A DNA stretch of 64,000 bases, from assembly GCA_033065855.1 (NCBI GenBank), contig JAVXUO010000768.1, positions 1-64,000 of the forward strand, written 5' to 3'. Below the pieces are notes generated by a model. The model was not told the origin of the DNA. It did not search any database and saw only the letters and a program-made list of their open reading frames with translations. The position numbers were made by a program, and so were the translations under genes. Shown piece after piece: positions 24,337 through 36,160 of the stretch. The stretch is from Escallonia rubra (lineage: Eukaryota; Streptophyta; Magnoliopsida; Escalloniales; Escalloniaceae). The stretch's first letter is position 1, and each line of letters starts with the position of its first letter.

Positions 24337-25197
24337 TGGAAAGAGTACTGAAAATGAGACTCTTTAATCAGGAGACGATTATATTGCCTACTTAAATTGT
24401 TTTTTTACTAATCGGCTGTGACTAGAAAGTCTGGGAGTTGTGTGCCCTAATTGCACTATAGGAGAGTCAAAATTTAGAGCTCAAGAAGGGAAAATGTGTC
24501 CTTGTGATGAGTTTAGATGCAACTCTGTTAAGCTGCTTATATCGATCCTCTGGCATCATGAGGTTATGTACATTTTTGCGGGCACTTCTTTACTGCCGCT
24601 TGTCGTTCAAATCAGAACAATTCTTTTGCAGGAACTTGCTGAGATGATATTCCAATCTGCAATGTAGAGCAGGGAGTTTTGAACGTGATTGAAAGGTCAT
24701 CTGCATATTGCTTCTTCTGAGGAATAATAGTCATAGGATCAACAGTTGCACCAACTTGAGTTATTCCTAAAAATAGATGTTGTACTTGGCCAGCTATTAG
24801 TGTTGTTCCTAAAAATAAAGGCTTTCTATTGTGTAGTCGGCTATTAATCTTTTCACTTGCATTTCGAAGTGTTCATGCGTCTGCTGAAAAACTATGAAGA
24901 ACCTCTATACCAAATATGTGAAGTCAATTTTTTCAGTCCGAGCAACAAACACAGACATGTAAAAATTTCAGTTTGTACGCGTTAGCTTTCGTTTTGCTAA
25001 AGAACTCATGCAAAATGGGGCAGTACAATCCTCAATCTAGGTATAAGAAAAGCATTACCGAATAAATTGCTGGCCTCTAGAATAAATTTAGACTCAATTT
25101 AGATTTCCTAGTCACAGCTGATTAGAAAAAAAAACAATTTAAGTAGGCAATATAATCGTCTCCTGATTAAAGAGTCTCATTTTCAGTACTCTTTCCA
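24337..25197. mobile_element. Foldback-like insert with about 90-bp inverted repeats inside CACTA 2
   Basis: The arm at 24337-24425 (tggaaagagtactgaaaatg... gtgactag) is the near-perfect inverse of 25108-25197. About 680 bp lies between them, with no recognised gene. A GT microsatellite abuts the left arm. Flanking duplications are not clear. It may be a small non-autonomous transposon or an inverted duplication. Confidence 0.75.
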
Positions 25198-25433
25198 CAT
25201 CTCCTTTGAGGGTTTGAAAGGAAATGCTTGATTTTTTTAGGTTAACAACTGATTACACATTATTTGGTTGTTTCTAGTTTCTTAGATTTTTGCACATCAA
25301 TTGTTGTTGTTGTCATATTGGAGATTTCTCATATTAGGCCATAGTTTATTGTCATCATGATATCTTTGGAATTACATTTCTCTTATTGTTGTTTGTGTTT
25401 CTGCTTTGGCTTTCTTTATACAAGAAAGATAAT

Positions 25434-28400
25434 ATGGACAAGGTATGGATGACGCACTCTAGGGAAACTGATACTTATTGTGCTGGAGTCGACATGTTTT
25501 TGGATTTTGCATTTGCAAATACGGCAACAATCTTTAGAGAGATTTTGTGTCCGTGTAGAGATTGCGTTAATAGCATGTTCCGCACGCGTGAAACTGTGCA
25601 AGAACATTTAATAATAAGGGGATTTATGAGCAATTATACAGTATGGACAGTTCATGGGGAAGGCTCGTCTTCTCGTTCAAATCGCATGGAAAATGATGTA
25701 GAGCTCAACATTGGTGGTGGTGGAGCTATGCATGAAATGGTAAATGACATATTTACCAGCCGATCGGAGGAACCTTGTGTTAAAGTTGCAAACTTCTATA
25801 AATACATGAGCGATGCAGATCGACCATTATATTCGGGGTGCAAGACTGAGACAAAGCTATCATTTATTGTGTGGTTATTTAATCTGAAATGCACCAGTAA
25901 ATGGACAGACAAGTCCTTTGATTTGCTACTTGGTAAGTTAAAAGAAATAATTCCTAACGGTGAGACGTTGCCTGCCAACTTTTATGAAACAAAAAAGATG
26001 ATTGGTGACTTGGGATTCAGCTACGATAAGATTGACGCTTGTCCCAATGATTGTATATTGTATTGGAAGGAAGATAGCACATTGAATTCGTGCAGGGTGT
26101 GCAAGAAATCAAGGTGGAGGATGGTTCAAAGGGAGGCAGAAAAGGAAGGAGAATCTAGACCTTGTAAAGAAGGAAAAAAAATAGCTGTCAAGCAACTGCG
26201 TCATTTTCCTTTGATACCAAGACTGCAAAGGCTATATATGTCACCAAAGACGGCTGAATTAATGATATGGCATGATAAAAAACGTCGAAAAGACGAAGGA
26301 CAACGCCATCCTGCTGACTCAGAAGCTTGGAAACACTTTGATCGCTTAAATCCAGACTTTGCTTCAGACCCTCGTAATATAAGACTCGGGTTATCAACTG
26401 ATGGTATGGATCCTTTTCGCCACGGAGCAAGTCATAGCATATGGCCAGTTACCGTGGTTATTTATAACTTGCCTCCGGGAATGTGTATGCAACAACGATT
26501 TTTCATTATGCCTTTGCTAATACCTGGTCCAACTTCCCCTGGTAATGATATTGATGTGTATCTTAGGCCGTTAATTGAGGAGCTCAAGGCGTTGTTCGAT
26601 GGTGTTGAAACTTATGACGCCTTCACCAAAACTAACTTCAAGATGCGTGCAATGCTCATGTGGACTATTAGTGACTTCCCAGCTTATGCAATGTTGGCAG
26701 GTTATAGCACGAAGGGCAAGTTGGCGTGTCCAGTTTGTCAAGAAGACACTCGATCTTGTAGATTACGTGGTAAGCAATGTTATATGGCACACCGATCTTT
26801 TCTAGATCCAGATCACATATATAGACTCGACAAAAAAAAATTCAACGGGCTATGTGAGTATAGAGAACGTCCGGTTATTCGTTCGGGATTTGATGTGCTT
26901 GAAATGGTGAGCGACATCAATGTTACGTTTGGAAAGGCTAGTAAAGCTACTGTGCCTAAGGATCCTAACCATAACTGGAGGAAAAAAAGTATTTTTTTTG
27001 AGTTGCCATATTGGAGGTTTCTCATCTTACGCCATAATTTGGACGTAATGCACATTGAGAAGAATTTCTGTGATAATCTGCTTGGGACATTGTTGGGTAT
27101 CAAAGGGAAGACAAAGGATACTCTTAAAGCTCGCTTAGACATGCAAGATATGAACATACGACAAGAACTGCATCCAGTTGAAGTTGGTGTAGGCAAGTAT
27201 AAGTTGCCTGCTGCACGTTTCACAATGTCTAAGGACGAGAAAAAGGATTTTCTCCATGTGTTGAAGAATGTCAAGGTTCCTGATGGCTACTCGTCTAATA
27301 TTAGCCGTTGCGTACTTGAAAAAGATGGCAAGATTTCAGGTCTTAAGAGTCATGATTGCCATATCCTAATGCATCAAATTCTTCCGATAGCAATAAGAGG
27401 GGTTTTGCCAGAGGATGTTTGCTCTGCTGTAGTTGACATATGTCAATTCTTTAAAGAATTGTGCTCTAAAAATTACCGAGTAGAAGACTTTGAACGACTT
27501 AATAGGAAGATTGTATTGACACTTTGTCATCTTGAGATGATATTTCCACAGGCTTTCTTCGATATAATGGTCCATTTGCCTGTTCATCTTGCCGAGGAGG
27601 CAAGGATCGCTGGACCTGTACAGTATCGCCAAATGTATCCATTTGAAAGGTAAAATACTTTTCATTATTTTTTATTTGATATTATATGACACTTAGAGGC
27701 TAATGTAGTTTATATTACATGATTATAGATACATGTTTAAGTTAAAAGGCTATATTCGATGCAAGAGCCGCCCCGAAGGGTCGATTGCAGAAGGGTTATT
27801 AGCGGAAGAGTGTGTAAGATTTTGCTCAATGTACTTAGAAGGTTCTCATCCAGCATGGACTCGACCGGGAAGGAATGAAGATGGATATGTTGAAGAAGTG
27901 ACCAGAAGTTTGTACGTTTTTTGCTGCAAAGGTAGATTTTTAGGTACTCCTTCTATTAGTCATCTAGATGTGAAGGATATAGAGATGGCACATCGCTACG
28001 TGTTGTTTAACTGTGATGAGTTAGAAGAGTATCGAAGGTAAGCATTTTTCTCAAAGTATTGTTAATATATTTATTTTTGGCATATGGATAATATGTTAAT
28101 ATACCATGTCATTGCAGCCTATGTCAAAGTGTGTGCACAATGATGCTAGGAAGACGTAGAAAGAAACCTACGCCAAGGGAAGTTGATAACTGCTTAAAAA
28201 ATGAGTTTGCCAAATGGTTTAGTGGTCACGTGAGTTCTCTTTATGCATTCAAGATTAGTTTTCTGAATTTGCATTTATGAGTTATTTCTTATTACTTGAT
28301 TTGCAATTGCACAGGTAAAAACTTTGAGAGCTGGGGTTTCAAAGGAAATAATTGCCCTTGCACGTGGTCCAAATGATATTGTGAAGAGAGGCAATGGCTA

Positions 28401-29250
28401 TTTGATAAACGGATATAGGTTTCACACTGAGCGCCTCGAGCTAAAAAGAAAAACACAAAATAGCGGAGTGTTTGTTTCTGCTAGTACACGTGGTTATTCA
28501 TCGTCTAGAGATAGAAATCCTGCAGAAGACTTATTAGAGTACTTTGGCGTTTTGGAAGATGTAATTGAGCTAGATTATTTTGGAGCTGGAAAGGTCGTAC
28601 TTTTTAAATGCAAATGGTACGACACTGTGAATCGAAATACAGGGATCAAAACAGATCCATATGGATTTACACTTGTTAACTCGAAGAGATTTATTTATAA
28701 AGAGGAACCATTTGTGTTGGCCTCTCAAGTGGAGCAGCTGTTCTTTGTGGATCATCCAAGGGACAGTGGTTGGCGTGTGGTTATTCGAACAAGGCCAAGA
28801 GACTTTTGTGAAGATGTGGAAGAGGAAGACAATGAACACGAGGAGTTATCATCCCTTTCCTCAAGTGAGTCACATGTTGTTCAAGATGCAGAAAATATAA
28901 TAGGTGACATCACTTGGGCCAGAAATGACATTGAAGCAGAAATAGTCGAGGAACGTCCAGCAAAAAGGTCCAAAAACGCACAAGCAAGGGAGCAAGCTAT
29001 AGATAGAGGGACTAAAAGGCATAGACTTGACACTTCTCTAGAAAGTGGTGGGGCTGAAAAGCGAAGACTTGAAACCTTTGTAGATGACGAGGAGGAGGAA
29101 GAGGAGGAGGGAGATGAGGACGAGGACGATGAGGACGAGGACGATGAAGAGGACGAGGATGAGGAAAAGGAGGAAGTGGCAGAGGAAGATGAAGATGAAA
29201 ATGAAAATGAAAATGAAGAGGCAGAGAGTGATTCTATGAGTAGTGATTGA
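25434..29250 (+). CDS. TNP2-like CACTA transposase (Transposase_21), intact, about 1,190 aa
   Basis: Four exons, 25434-27649, 27729-28037, 28118-28229 and 28315-29250, join at GT/AG sites into one open frame of 3,573 nt. I chose the ATG at 25434 (MDKVWMTHSR) because family members start this way; an upstream in-frame ATG at 25386 adds 16 hydrophobic residues. Domains: Transpos_assoc zinc-binding N-terminus (about 1-75, CPCRDCVNSMF), Transposase_21 core (about 200-480; LGLSTDGMDPF, PGPTSPGNDIDVYLRPLIEE), DUF4218 (about 540-840, through MYPFERYMFKLKG), DUF4216 (about 900-1050; GYLINGYRFHT). The protein ends in a long Asp/Glu tract. It should cut and join the element ends together with the TNPA-like protein. 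No stop or frameshift was seen. Acidic tails are common in this family. Confidence 0.93.
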
Positions 29251-29449
29251 TTTGTTTTTCTGCTTGCTATTTATTTCTGTGTACTATCTATTTCTGAAGA
29301 AAACTTCTAAATGAATCATATCTTTGTTTGTTCGTTTATTTTGTTTCTTGTAGTCTCTTAATTAAAGGTTAACTTCAATTTTTCTTTCAGTCATTATCTA
29401 TTCCAGTTTTGGTTATGTTTATACGTATATTTGTGTCTATAGTGTTTCC

Positions 29450-32400
29450 ATGGCTAATAGACGGCAGCTTCGAGCACGAGTTGGTTGCAGCACACAAGTG
29501 CCATCACGAGATTCTCCCCAGATCAACGAGCAGATCAACGAGCAGCACAATGTCGAGGTACAAACTGATGCCAATGTCGCTGCGATTACCGATACACCCA
29601 ACATCGAGGATGAGGCGCTTGATGCTGAGATGACCAGTCATCTTGAGGGGTCACAAAGTGACCCACCATCCACAGGTAAAGCTGAGTTTTGAGAAGGAAA
29701 AATCTGATTTTATTCTATCTATATTGTCATAATTGGTAGTCCATGTTTGGGGTGATTGGATTGCTATCTATATTGTCATAAGAAGGTAATTACACAGCAA
29801 TAGTGAGTTTGAGCTAGCGCTAGATCAAATACGTTGGGCAATACCAAGAGGCTCGCATCAAGTAGTGAATAATCAGATTTCTTGAACTCTCTTCTAATTA
29901 TGATTTGGAAATTGTTTTCATTTTCCTTTGGTTATCTGATTATGCGGTGACAGATTTGTGTATCTTGTTTATCAGTGATTTTGTGTCTACCTTTAGAGTA
30001 TAGTACCCTGTGGAGTCGCCCTTGGAAAGAAACACGTAAGTTACAGAATTAACGGGTAACAACAAGCAATTGGGTTAAGATAATATTGTGTCTCTTTTCC
30101 CATAACCTGTGTGTTCATGCAGTAGATATAAGCTTCCTTTGCAAAGAATCTTGCCCATATGAGTATTTCAACAAACATCCAAATGACAATTGACAACAGA
30201 GAACTAGAGAAAAACCCATTGGGGAACTTCCAAGTGGGAGAATTCACAAGTTTCCGAAAAGAAACTTGTGAATTCTCCCAGTAATCAAACCCAGCCTTTG
30301 CAAGGATTTGATTAGTGGGTTGTTGGCTGTATTTGGTGTCAGGTAGGTTCTAATACCCATCATACGTAATTAAGATTTGTTGCCTGCTAGTTAAACATAT
30401 TAATTATATGTGCTTGTAAGCAGCATAATTAGATTTTCTTTGCAGAAAATGTAAAGCTTGGTGCAATATCGGAAAACTAGTTTCAAACAATAAAATTTTA
30501 CTTTAGGGTACCCTTGTATATCTCTTCTTAATCATATCCCCACAGGAGTACTACCATTACACTAATAATCCCGGAGCATACTTAGCTTTGTATTCTGACC
30601 AAAGCTGATCAACTGGCTTCCCTAACAACTGAACAAAGTAATCTTCACTATAAGCATATCTCATTTTGTTGTTCAGTGCAGCTGTAAACCCAGTCATGAG
30701 GCTATCACAATATTCTAAAAATCGAGCTGTGACTTCATATCCCTCATCCCACCTATCACCTTGCCCAGGTAGAGCAAAGCCAGTCCCGTTTAGTTTAGCT
30801 CTTAGGACCATGTAGTCGGCAATTTCTTCAGTCAGCGGACCCGGGGCTGTAAAGTTCCCTGACCATTGAAATACATGAGTCATCTCATGGTACATTAGAG
30901 CCGTGAACGCCGTCCTGAGTTCATCACCTTGCATGCCTTGCAAGTACACTGCACTAATATTAATCAAGTTGTTGGAAATGTCAACAAATCCTTCAAGTAC
31001 ACTGCACTAAACTGTAGGGTGTGATGTATTATCTTGTTTATAATCCTCAGCACAATGTTCAATGCCTCCTCATTCTTGTACTTTTAAGTCCTGCATGCCA
31101 TGCTAGTAGCTTAAACTGAATCAGTCCCCTGTTTCATTTTTCTCTGTTCATGAACTGCAACCCCCAGTTTGTTGCTGATTATTTGATCTCACAGGATGTT
31201 GAAGCTTATCAATCATATGTACCTACGCTGGGTCGACCTTTAAACTTCTGAAGACACACACACGATGAAAACTAGTTTATTATCATTTCTCTTTCTATGC
31301 ATTTGAACCCAGAAATGAAATCTATATCTCAACCATCCTATTCGTATTTTAGTATACTAATTGCCATAGCTATCCTGTGAGAACTCAGTTATGATGTTAA
31401 ATTACCAGCACCTCTGAAAATTTAAACTTTAAGAGAATGGCCTAACAGAGTCTGCCATGCTTAAGAATGTTTGTGACCTTATGCCTCAGCTGTTATACTC
31501 ACTTATGCTTTGCTCATCAACAAGATCTCATGCTGCCAGAAAACCTGATTGGACTACAAATTGTTTTATTGATTTCATGGGACATGTTCTTTTCTTGCAG
31601 GTTCTAGTTCATCAAAAAAGCGAGGCCCCACTAGAGGGGCTGAAATATGGGTGAGGGAGACGCAAAAATATGTAGGGTATGACAATTGGGGTCATGCTAA
31701 TACCGGTGCATTTCATGAGCTTGGTACCTTTATAGGTTGTGTGGCACGTTCGAGCAAGCTGTTACCTATTACTTACACCAAGTGGGCTGATGTTCCAGAG
31801 GAGGACAAAGAAAAGGCTTGGGAGGAGATCGAGGTATTATTAAGTTATGCATTTCCTAAATTTATCCGAAGCTATTTGAAATTTTTTGATGCTATTGTAC
31901 TCGTGGTCACAGAAGAGATTTACAACGGATCATCCTCTTGCTAAAACTGCTATAATGCGCACTCTTAACACCCGTTGGAAAGATTGGAAGTGCTCGCTAA
32001 AAAGGAAATTCTTCAAGCCGGATGATATACCAGCTTCAAATGCACTTGTTGCAACTGAAAAAAGGGCAGATTGGCTGCAGTGGCAAACCTTGGCGAGCTA
32101 TTGGCAGCGTGAAGAAGTTATAGTATCCACTAAACTTACATTTATTAACATAATTCATGTTTTTATTTGATACCTACTAATTAATGTGCTTTAAATTGCA
32201 GAAGGAGGCAAAGTTAAACAGCAAAAACGCGACGAGCATCAATGCAATTCCACACACGCTAGGCCGAACATCCAGTTCGCGGAAGGAGGAAGAATATGTA
32301 CGAACTTTTACTACCTTGTTATACATTAGTATACTCCTTTTTGGGACTAAATCTTAATGTAGTCATATTTTATTGTGGTTTTGAAGTTTGAGACACATAA

Positions 32401-34099
32401 TGTTAGGCCAGGTAGGGCAACAATGTGGGTTGTGAGTCGCAAATCAAAGAAACTTAAAGGAGATGTCCTCCCGCAAGCGCGTAATAAGGCTGTAAGTTGC
32501 TTCACTTGCTTTTCATTTGTTGCATTCCCATCTTTATCTTTCGGTCTCAATCTTTTATTGATAATGACTTCGTTTTTGTTTATCTTTTAGGATGATATTG
32601 AAAGACTCCAACAGGAGGCCTCATTGCCCGAGGATGATAGCGGTCCAAATGATATTCTTTCCAAGGTTATGGGTAAGGACCGGCATGGTAGGGTGAGGGC
32701 AATGGGGCCCATGGCCAATATCTCAAACACATGGGGTTCTTCCAACAATGTGAAAATGCAAGAACAACTTTGTTCTCTTAAGGAGCAGCTGGCCGGAATG
32801 AATGAAATGAAAGCACGAATGGCGAAAATGGAAGAGGCTCTTGAACGACTTACTGGGAACAGTTTCACAGACCATGCTACTAGTTCTAGTCAGGTACACT
32901 CACACAACATAGTGATTTACTATGTGAATTCCAACTGCATCATAGTGATTGCATATGGATAATGACTTACTGGGAACAGTTTCACAGACCATGCTACTAG
33001 TTCTAGTCAGGTACACTCACACAACATAGTGATTTACTATGTGAATTCCAACTGCATCATAGTGATTGCATATGGATATTTTCTCTTCTTAAACCTTTAA
33101 GACAGTCATCTCCCTCCCCCTTTTGAGAAAAATGCAGCAGATTACTGTGTGCTCTTTTTGATGAGGAGTAATGCTAGACATTGAATTTCTGCGTCAATTA
33201 AACTATTGATTGTTATGCATGCGATACAACCACGTGTGACGGCATCCAATGCACAAAAGGGTAGACTAAATTGAGATGTAAAACAGGTCAATATTGTGCT
33301 TTGCTTCGCCCCTGAGAGTCAGCAAGACAGGTTGGAAATGAATTGGGTGATCTGCATTGTCAAAGCACCCATGCATGTGTGCTTCTTTTACTAAATGCTC
33401 TGGTCCTGGGTGTCTTCCAGTGGTGTTGTAGTCTTAGAAAAATTCCCAAGCAGTTGAACTACATGGTTATGCTTCACCATTTTGGCCATCTCTTGTTCTT
33501 CTTGAAAATCTTTCTCCTTTCATGCCTCCTAAAGAATTGGAGATGAGTTGTGTGATTTTTCCTTGATCAAGGACACCCACAGATTTATTCCTTGGCTTGG
33601 TGCTCTAGTCTCATTGCTGAAATACTCATAAGATATTGTATGCATAAATTAGTCACCTAGCTAGCTACATGCATATATACTGCATATCATCTTGTATGCA
33701 TTGACTTGTTCCCCCTTGAACGATTCTTGTAACGGTTATGCTATGGTCCAAAAGCATATTCTACCTGTCAATATAGTATTAGTTAAGCGCATATGATGAG
33801 GCATGAGCATGGTCTAATGCTTCACAAGGGGCTCAACCATGGTATTTTCAACAAGCGCTCGATTATGTTCACACTCTTACCAATAATCTCTAACAAGACT
33901 TGTTCCGGTCTCTTTTCTGCTGGGTGTTTGAATTTTATGATCATTCACTTTGAGAAACTTAGTTTTTACATTTTTATTAACTTAAGAAAGTTAAACGAAC
34001 TTCATGGGAGTAACTGAGTTGTACACTAATTGATGCTTGATTATGTCACAGGCTAATGTGGAGGCAAATGCAAATAGATCGAGTAATGGTAGTGACTGA
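29450..34099 (+). CDS. TNPA-like protein of CACTA 2 (Transposase_24 / Ptta family), intact, about 404 aa
   Basis: I assembled seven exons: 29450-29675, 31601-31833, 31913-32116, 32202-32297, 32387-32491, 32591-32893 and 34052-34099. All phases agree (1,215 nt, stop at 34097-34099). Family landmarks are KKRGPTRG at the start of exon 2, WLQWQTLASYW in exon 3, INAIPHTLGRTS in exon 4 and MGKDRHGRVRAMG in exon 6, followed by a heptad-like coiled coil (LKEQLAGMNEMKARMAKMEE). Such proteins bind subterminal repeats and help the TNP2 product. The donor after exon 3 (GAA/GTTATA) is weak, so that junction is the least certain. Intron 1 (1.9 kb) contains the copied basic secretory protein fragment; intron 6 contains the second copy of a 117-bp duplication that starts in exon 6. 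Confidence 0.82.
30235..30280. repeat. 46-bp near-perfect palindrome (20-bp stem, 6-nt loop)
   Basis: The arm TGGGAGAATTCACAAGTTTC at 30235-30254 is followed by the loop CGAAAA and its exact inverse at 30261-30280. It lies in TNPA intron 1, left of the basic secretory protein fragment. Confidence 0.9.
30557..31010 (-). pseudogene. Captured basic secretory protein (BSP, PF04450) gene fragment
   Basis: The minus-strand frame (about 136 aa, 30557-30967) matches the C-terminal two thirds of plant basic secretory proteins. It contains ISAVYLQGMQGDE, the zinc-metalloprotease motif HEMTHVFQW (HExxH), and then EEIADYMVLRA, GQGDRWDEGYEVTARFLEYC and LLGKPVDQLWSEYKAKY. The family is secreted, often induced by pathogens, and usually about 220-240 aa with a signal peptide. 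The N-terminus and signal peptide are missing. A short repeat of agtgcagtgtacttgaagg near 30985-31005 shows where the homology breaks down. It lies antisense inside the TNPA intron, so it was copied into the element and is probably not expressed as protein. Confidence 0.9.
32847..33077. repeat. 117-bp direct tandem duplication across the end of TNPA exon 6
   Basis: The segment from gacttactgggaacagtttc at 32847 is repeated from 32964 with almost no change, including the donor site. The duplicate adds a second exon end plus donor within the intron, an alternative splice option. Confidence 0.95.
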
Positions 34100-34409
34100 T
34101 TGATGTTGCAAATTGCGCTGCGTTTCATCTTTTGAACAGCTATATTTGTAGGCCTTTTGCCCCCTTAGAAGGTGTTTCTAGTGAAAATTTTCATAGTTAA
34201 TGTAAAGTTTACAGCAACTTGACCTTTCTTTTGTTTGTAAATATACAATGTCTTATGCAATGACATTTGAGTGCATGGCTTTGATATTTTTTTTGGCTTG
34301 TTTATAAAGTTGAGTAAGTACGTTACTTTTTTTAACAGGTTGGATGAGTTGGCTACATATCTTTAATTGAGTCGATATGTATTCTACAATTAATTAAAAA
34401 AAATTGCAT

Positions 34410-34791
34410 ATCTTTAGCAGCGGTCAATGTGCGTTGCCATAAGTTTTTCATTATGTAAAAAAAAAAAAAAAAGAATCATATAAAAATGTTACAGCAGCGT
34501 GGCAATCCGCTGCCATAATTTCAAATTTAAATTCAGGTGACCACCTATAGCAGCGGTCGCAGACTCTTGCCATAGATTGGCCGCTGCCATAGGAGGCCTT
34601 TAAAGCGCCAATTTTGGAATCAATGTACCAGCGGTTGACCGCTGCAGTAAAGGTGTCTGACCACTGCTGTATGTCTATGGCAGCGAGGCCTATAGCAGTG
34701 GCCGGGGGCCGGTGGGAAAGCCTTTCGCAGTGGATGTTCAATCTATAGCAGCGGTTTTTGACCGCCGCCATAGCCACTTTTTCTTGTAGTG
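34410..34791. repeat. Right subterminal repeats and terminus of CACTA 2
   Basis: Copies of TAGCAGCGG, TATAGCAGCGGT and the inverse ccgctgc(c/t)at occur about ten times, ending at ctttttcttgtagtg (34777-34791). Confidence 0.92.
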
Positions 34792-34794
34792 CTA

Positions 34795-35739
34795 GCATAA
34801 TAGATGAGTGTATTGATGATCGACTTATGAACGTGTCTATCTCTAAAATGTAAACTCACAATGAATGCTCTCTTGAATTTGACGTGAAAACAATGAAAAC
34901 AGAGAGCTTGAAGAATTGCTTTAAGCTTAGAGTATTTGCAGGATAATAGGGCTTTGAATGCAACGGATGAATCGAAACTATGCCCAAAATCAATTTATGT
35001 ATGTGTAGGAATTAATATGACCGTTTGGAAATAGGTAGGGCATTAAGTGCGCCAAACGGTGAAGCAGTCAATGCACCATTATAGTCGACTGTATTCCCAA
35101 AGTAGCCTTTGGAAATTCAAAATTTCCAATTGCAGTTGAATGTATTCCAATGCAGTCAACTGTAATAGGCTGCTGGAAATCATTGCGGTTGACTGCATTC
35201 AATGCAGTCAACTGTAACAGCTAACTGCAAACTTGCAGTTGACTACATTCCAATGTAATCCACTGTATTCCTTCAAATGCAGTTTTCTCTATTTTGAAAG
35301 TATGAAAAATTATATGCATGCAAGGGACGCAGTCGATTGTAACAGCCTACTGTCAAAACTTGTAGTCGACTGCATTGTAGTCCACTGTATTCATTGGAAT
35401 GCAATTTTTTCTATTTTGAAAGTATGACAAGTTTTATGCATGTACGAAAAACCTATGGGCAATTTCTAGGTCACAGTCATCGATACGATCAACTCTCTTT
35501 GTCTAATTACAAAGTAAAGGAATAAAGCACTTACAGTTAAATTGAATTATTCCATCTTTAAAGCATTCTGCTAAATATCTTTGATCAATATTTTGCTCGT
35601 CTAATTGCCTGTTGCATAAGCGTGAGATTGTATCTAACGCTTCATTAACTCAATGCATGTTAGACAACATAATCGTCAATGTTGGTTATCATCAAAATCG
35701 AATATAATCATAGGTTAAATAACTATAGAGCTAATAACA
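34795..35739. other. Flank of CACTA 2: repeat with (cagt(c/t)gactg) palindromes, no gene
   Basis: From about 35040 to 35420 the words gcagt(c/t)(a/g)actg(c/t)a recur in imperfect direct and inverted copies. The sequence reads on from 21336 across the transposon and ends in wording (ggttatcatcaaaatcg, near 35690) typical of one plant repeat type. Confidence 0.5.
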
Positions 35740-36160
35740 TTAATAATTGTGTTGTTTTTTAGAATGCAGTGCGGGATCAGATCGAGGCAGGACTGCTAAA
35801 GTTTGTTGATTAGGACAAGGAGACGACGGAAGTCGACAACGACCCTTTTCAGAGATGGTGATAGATGTTAAAGACAGGAAGCCATTAAAAAGGAGCATCA
35901 GTAGCAAAAAGGCAAAGGAAAAGATTGAATGGGCTGATGAAGAGTTCAATTCCAACATGGAAAGGTGTATTAGTTGCGACAAAAAATTAAAAGAGAAGAT
36001 CATATGGGATGATGAGAACTCCAGTGCCAGCAAGGATAGTTTGTTGCTGAAACTTAGAAACTCTATCTCTAAAATTGGGCCGGATGGAGAACCAGTTTGT
36101 CAAAACTGTGATTCCTCAAGTGAGTGGTCTAAAAGAATGTTGGGAAAATAAAAAAATGTT
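35740..36160 (+). other. Short retroelement-like remnant and an unidentified open frame
   Basis: A stretch at about 35762-35860 resembles a small piece of a plant Ty3/gypsy-type polyprotein region; it is an old, broken remnant without visible ends. Overlapping it, an open frame of about 98 aa at 35855-36151 is rich in Lys, Ser and Asp, has CISC and CQNC pairs, and matches no family I recognise. Confidence 0.35.

Larger units (their letters stand above)
21340..34791 (+). mobile_element. Complete CACTA (En/Spm) transposon 2, about 13.45 kb, apparently autonomous
   Basis: The left end starts CACTACAAGAAAAA at 21340 and the right end is its exact 14-bp inverse, ending at 34791; beyond that the match is partial. 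The element is flanked by the same three bases, CTA, at 21337-21339 and 34792-34794, the 3-bp duplication expected of CACTA. Subterminal repeats of TATAGCAGCGG lie in both orientations at about 21360-21615 and 34415-34770. It encodes an apparently intact TNP2-like transposase (25434-29250) and an apparently intact TNPA-like protein (29450-34099), in the usual order. It also carries copied pieces of host genes and an inverted-repeat insert. Two intact genes with matched ends suggest a fairly young, possibly mobile element. Confidence 0.95.
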
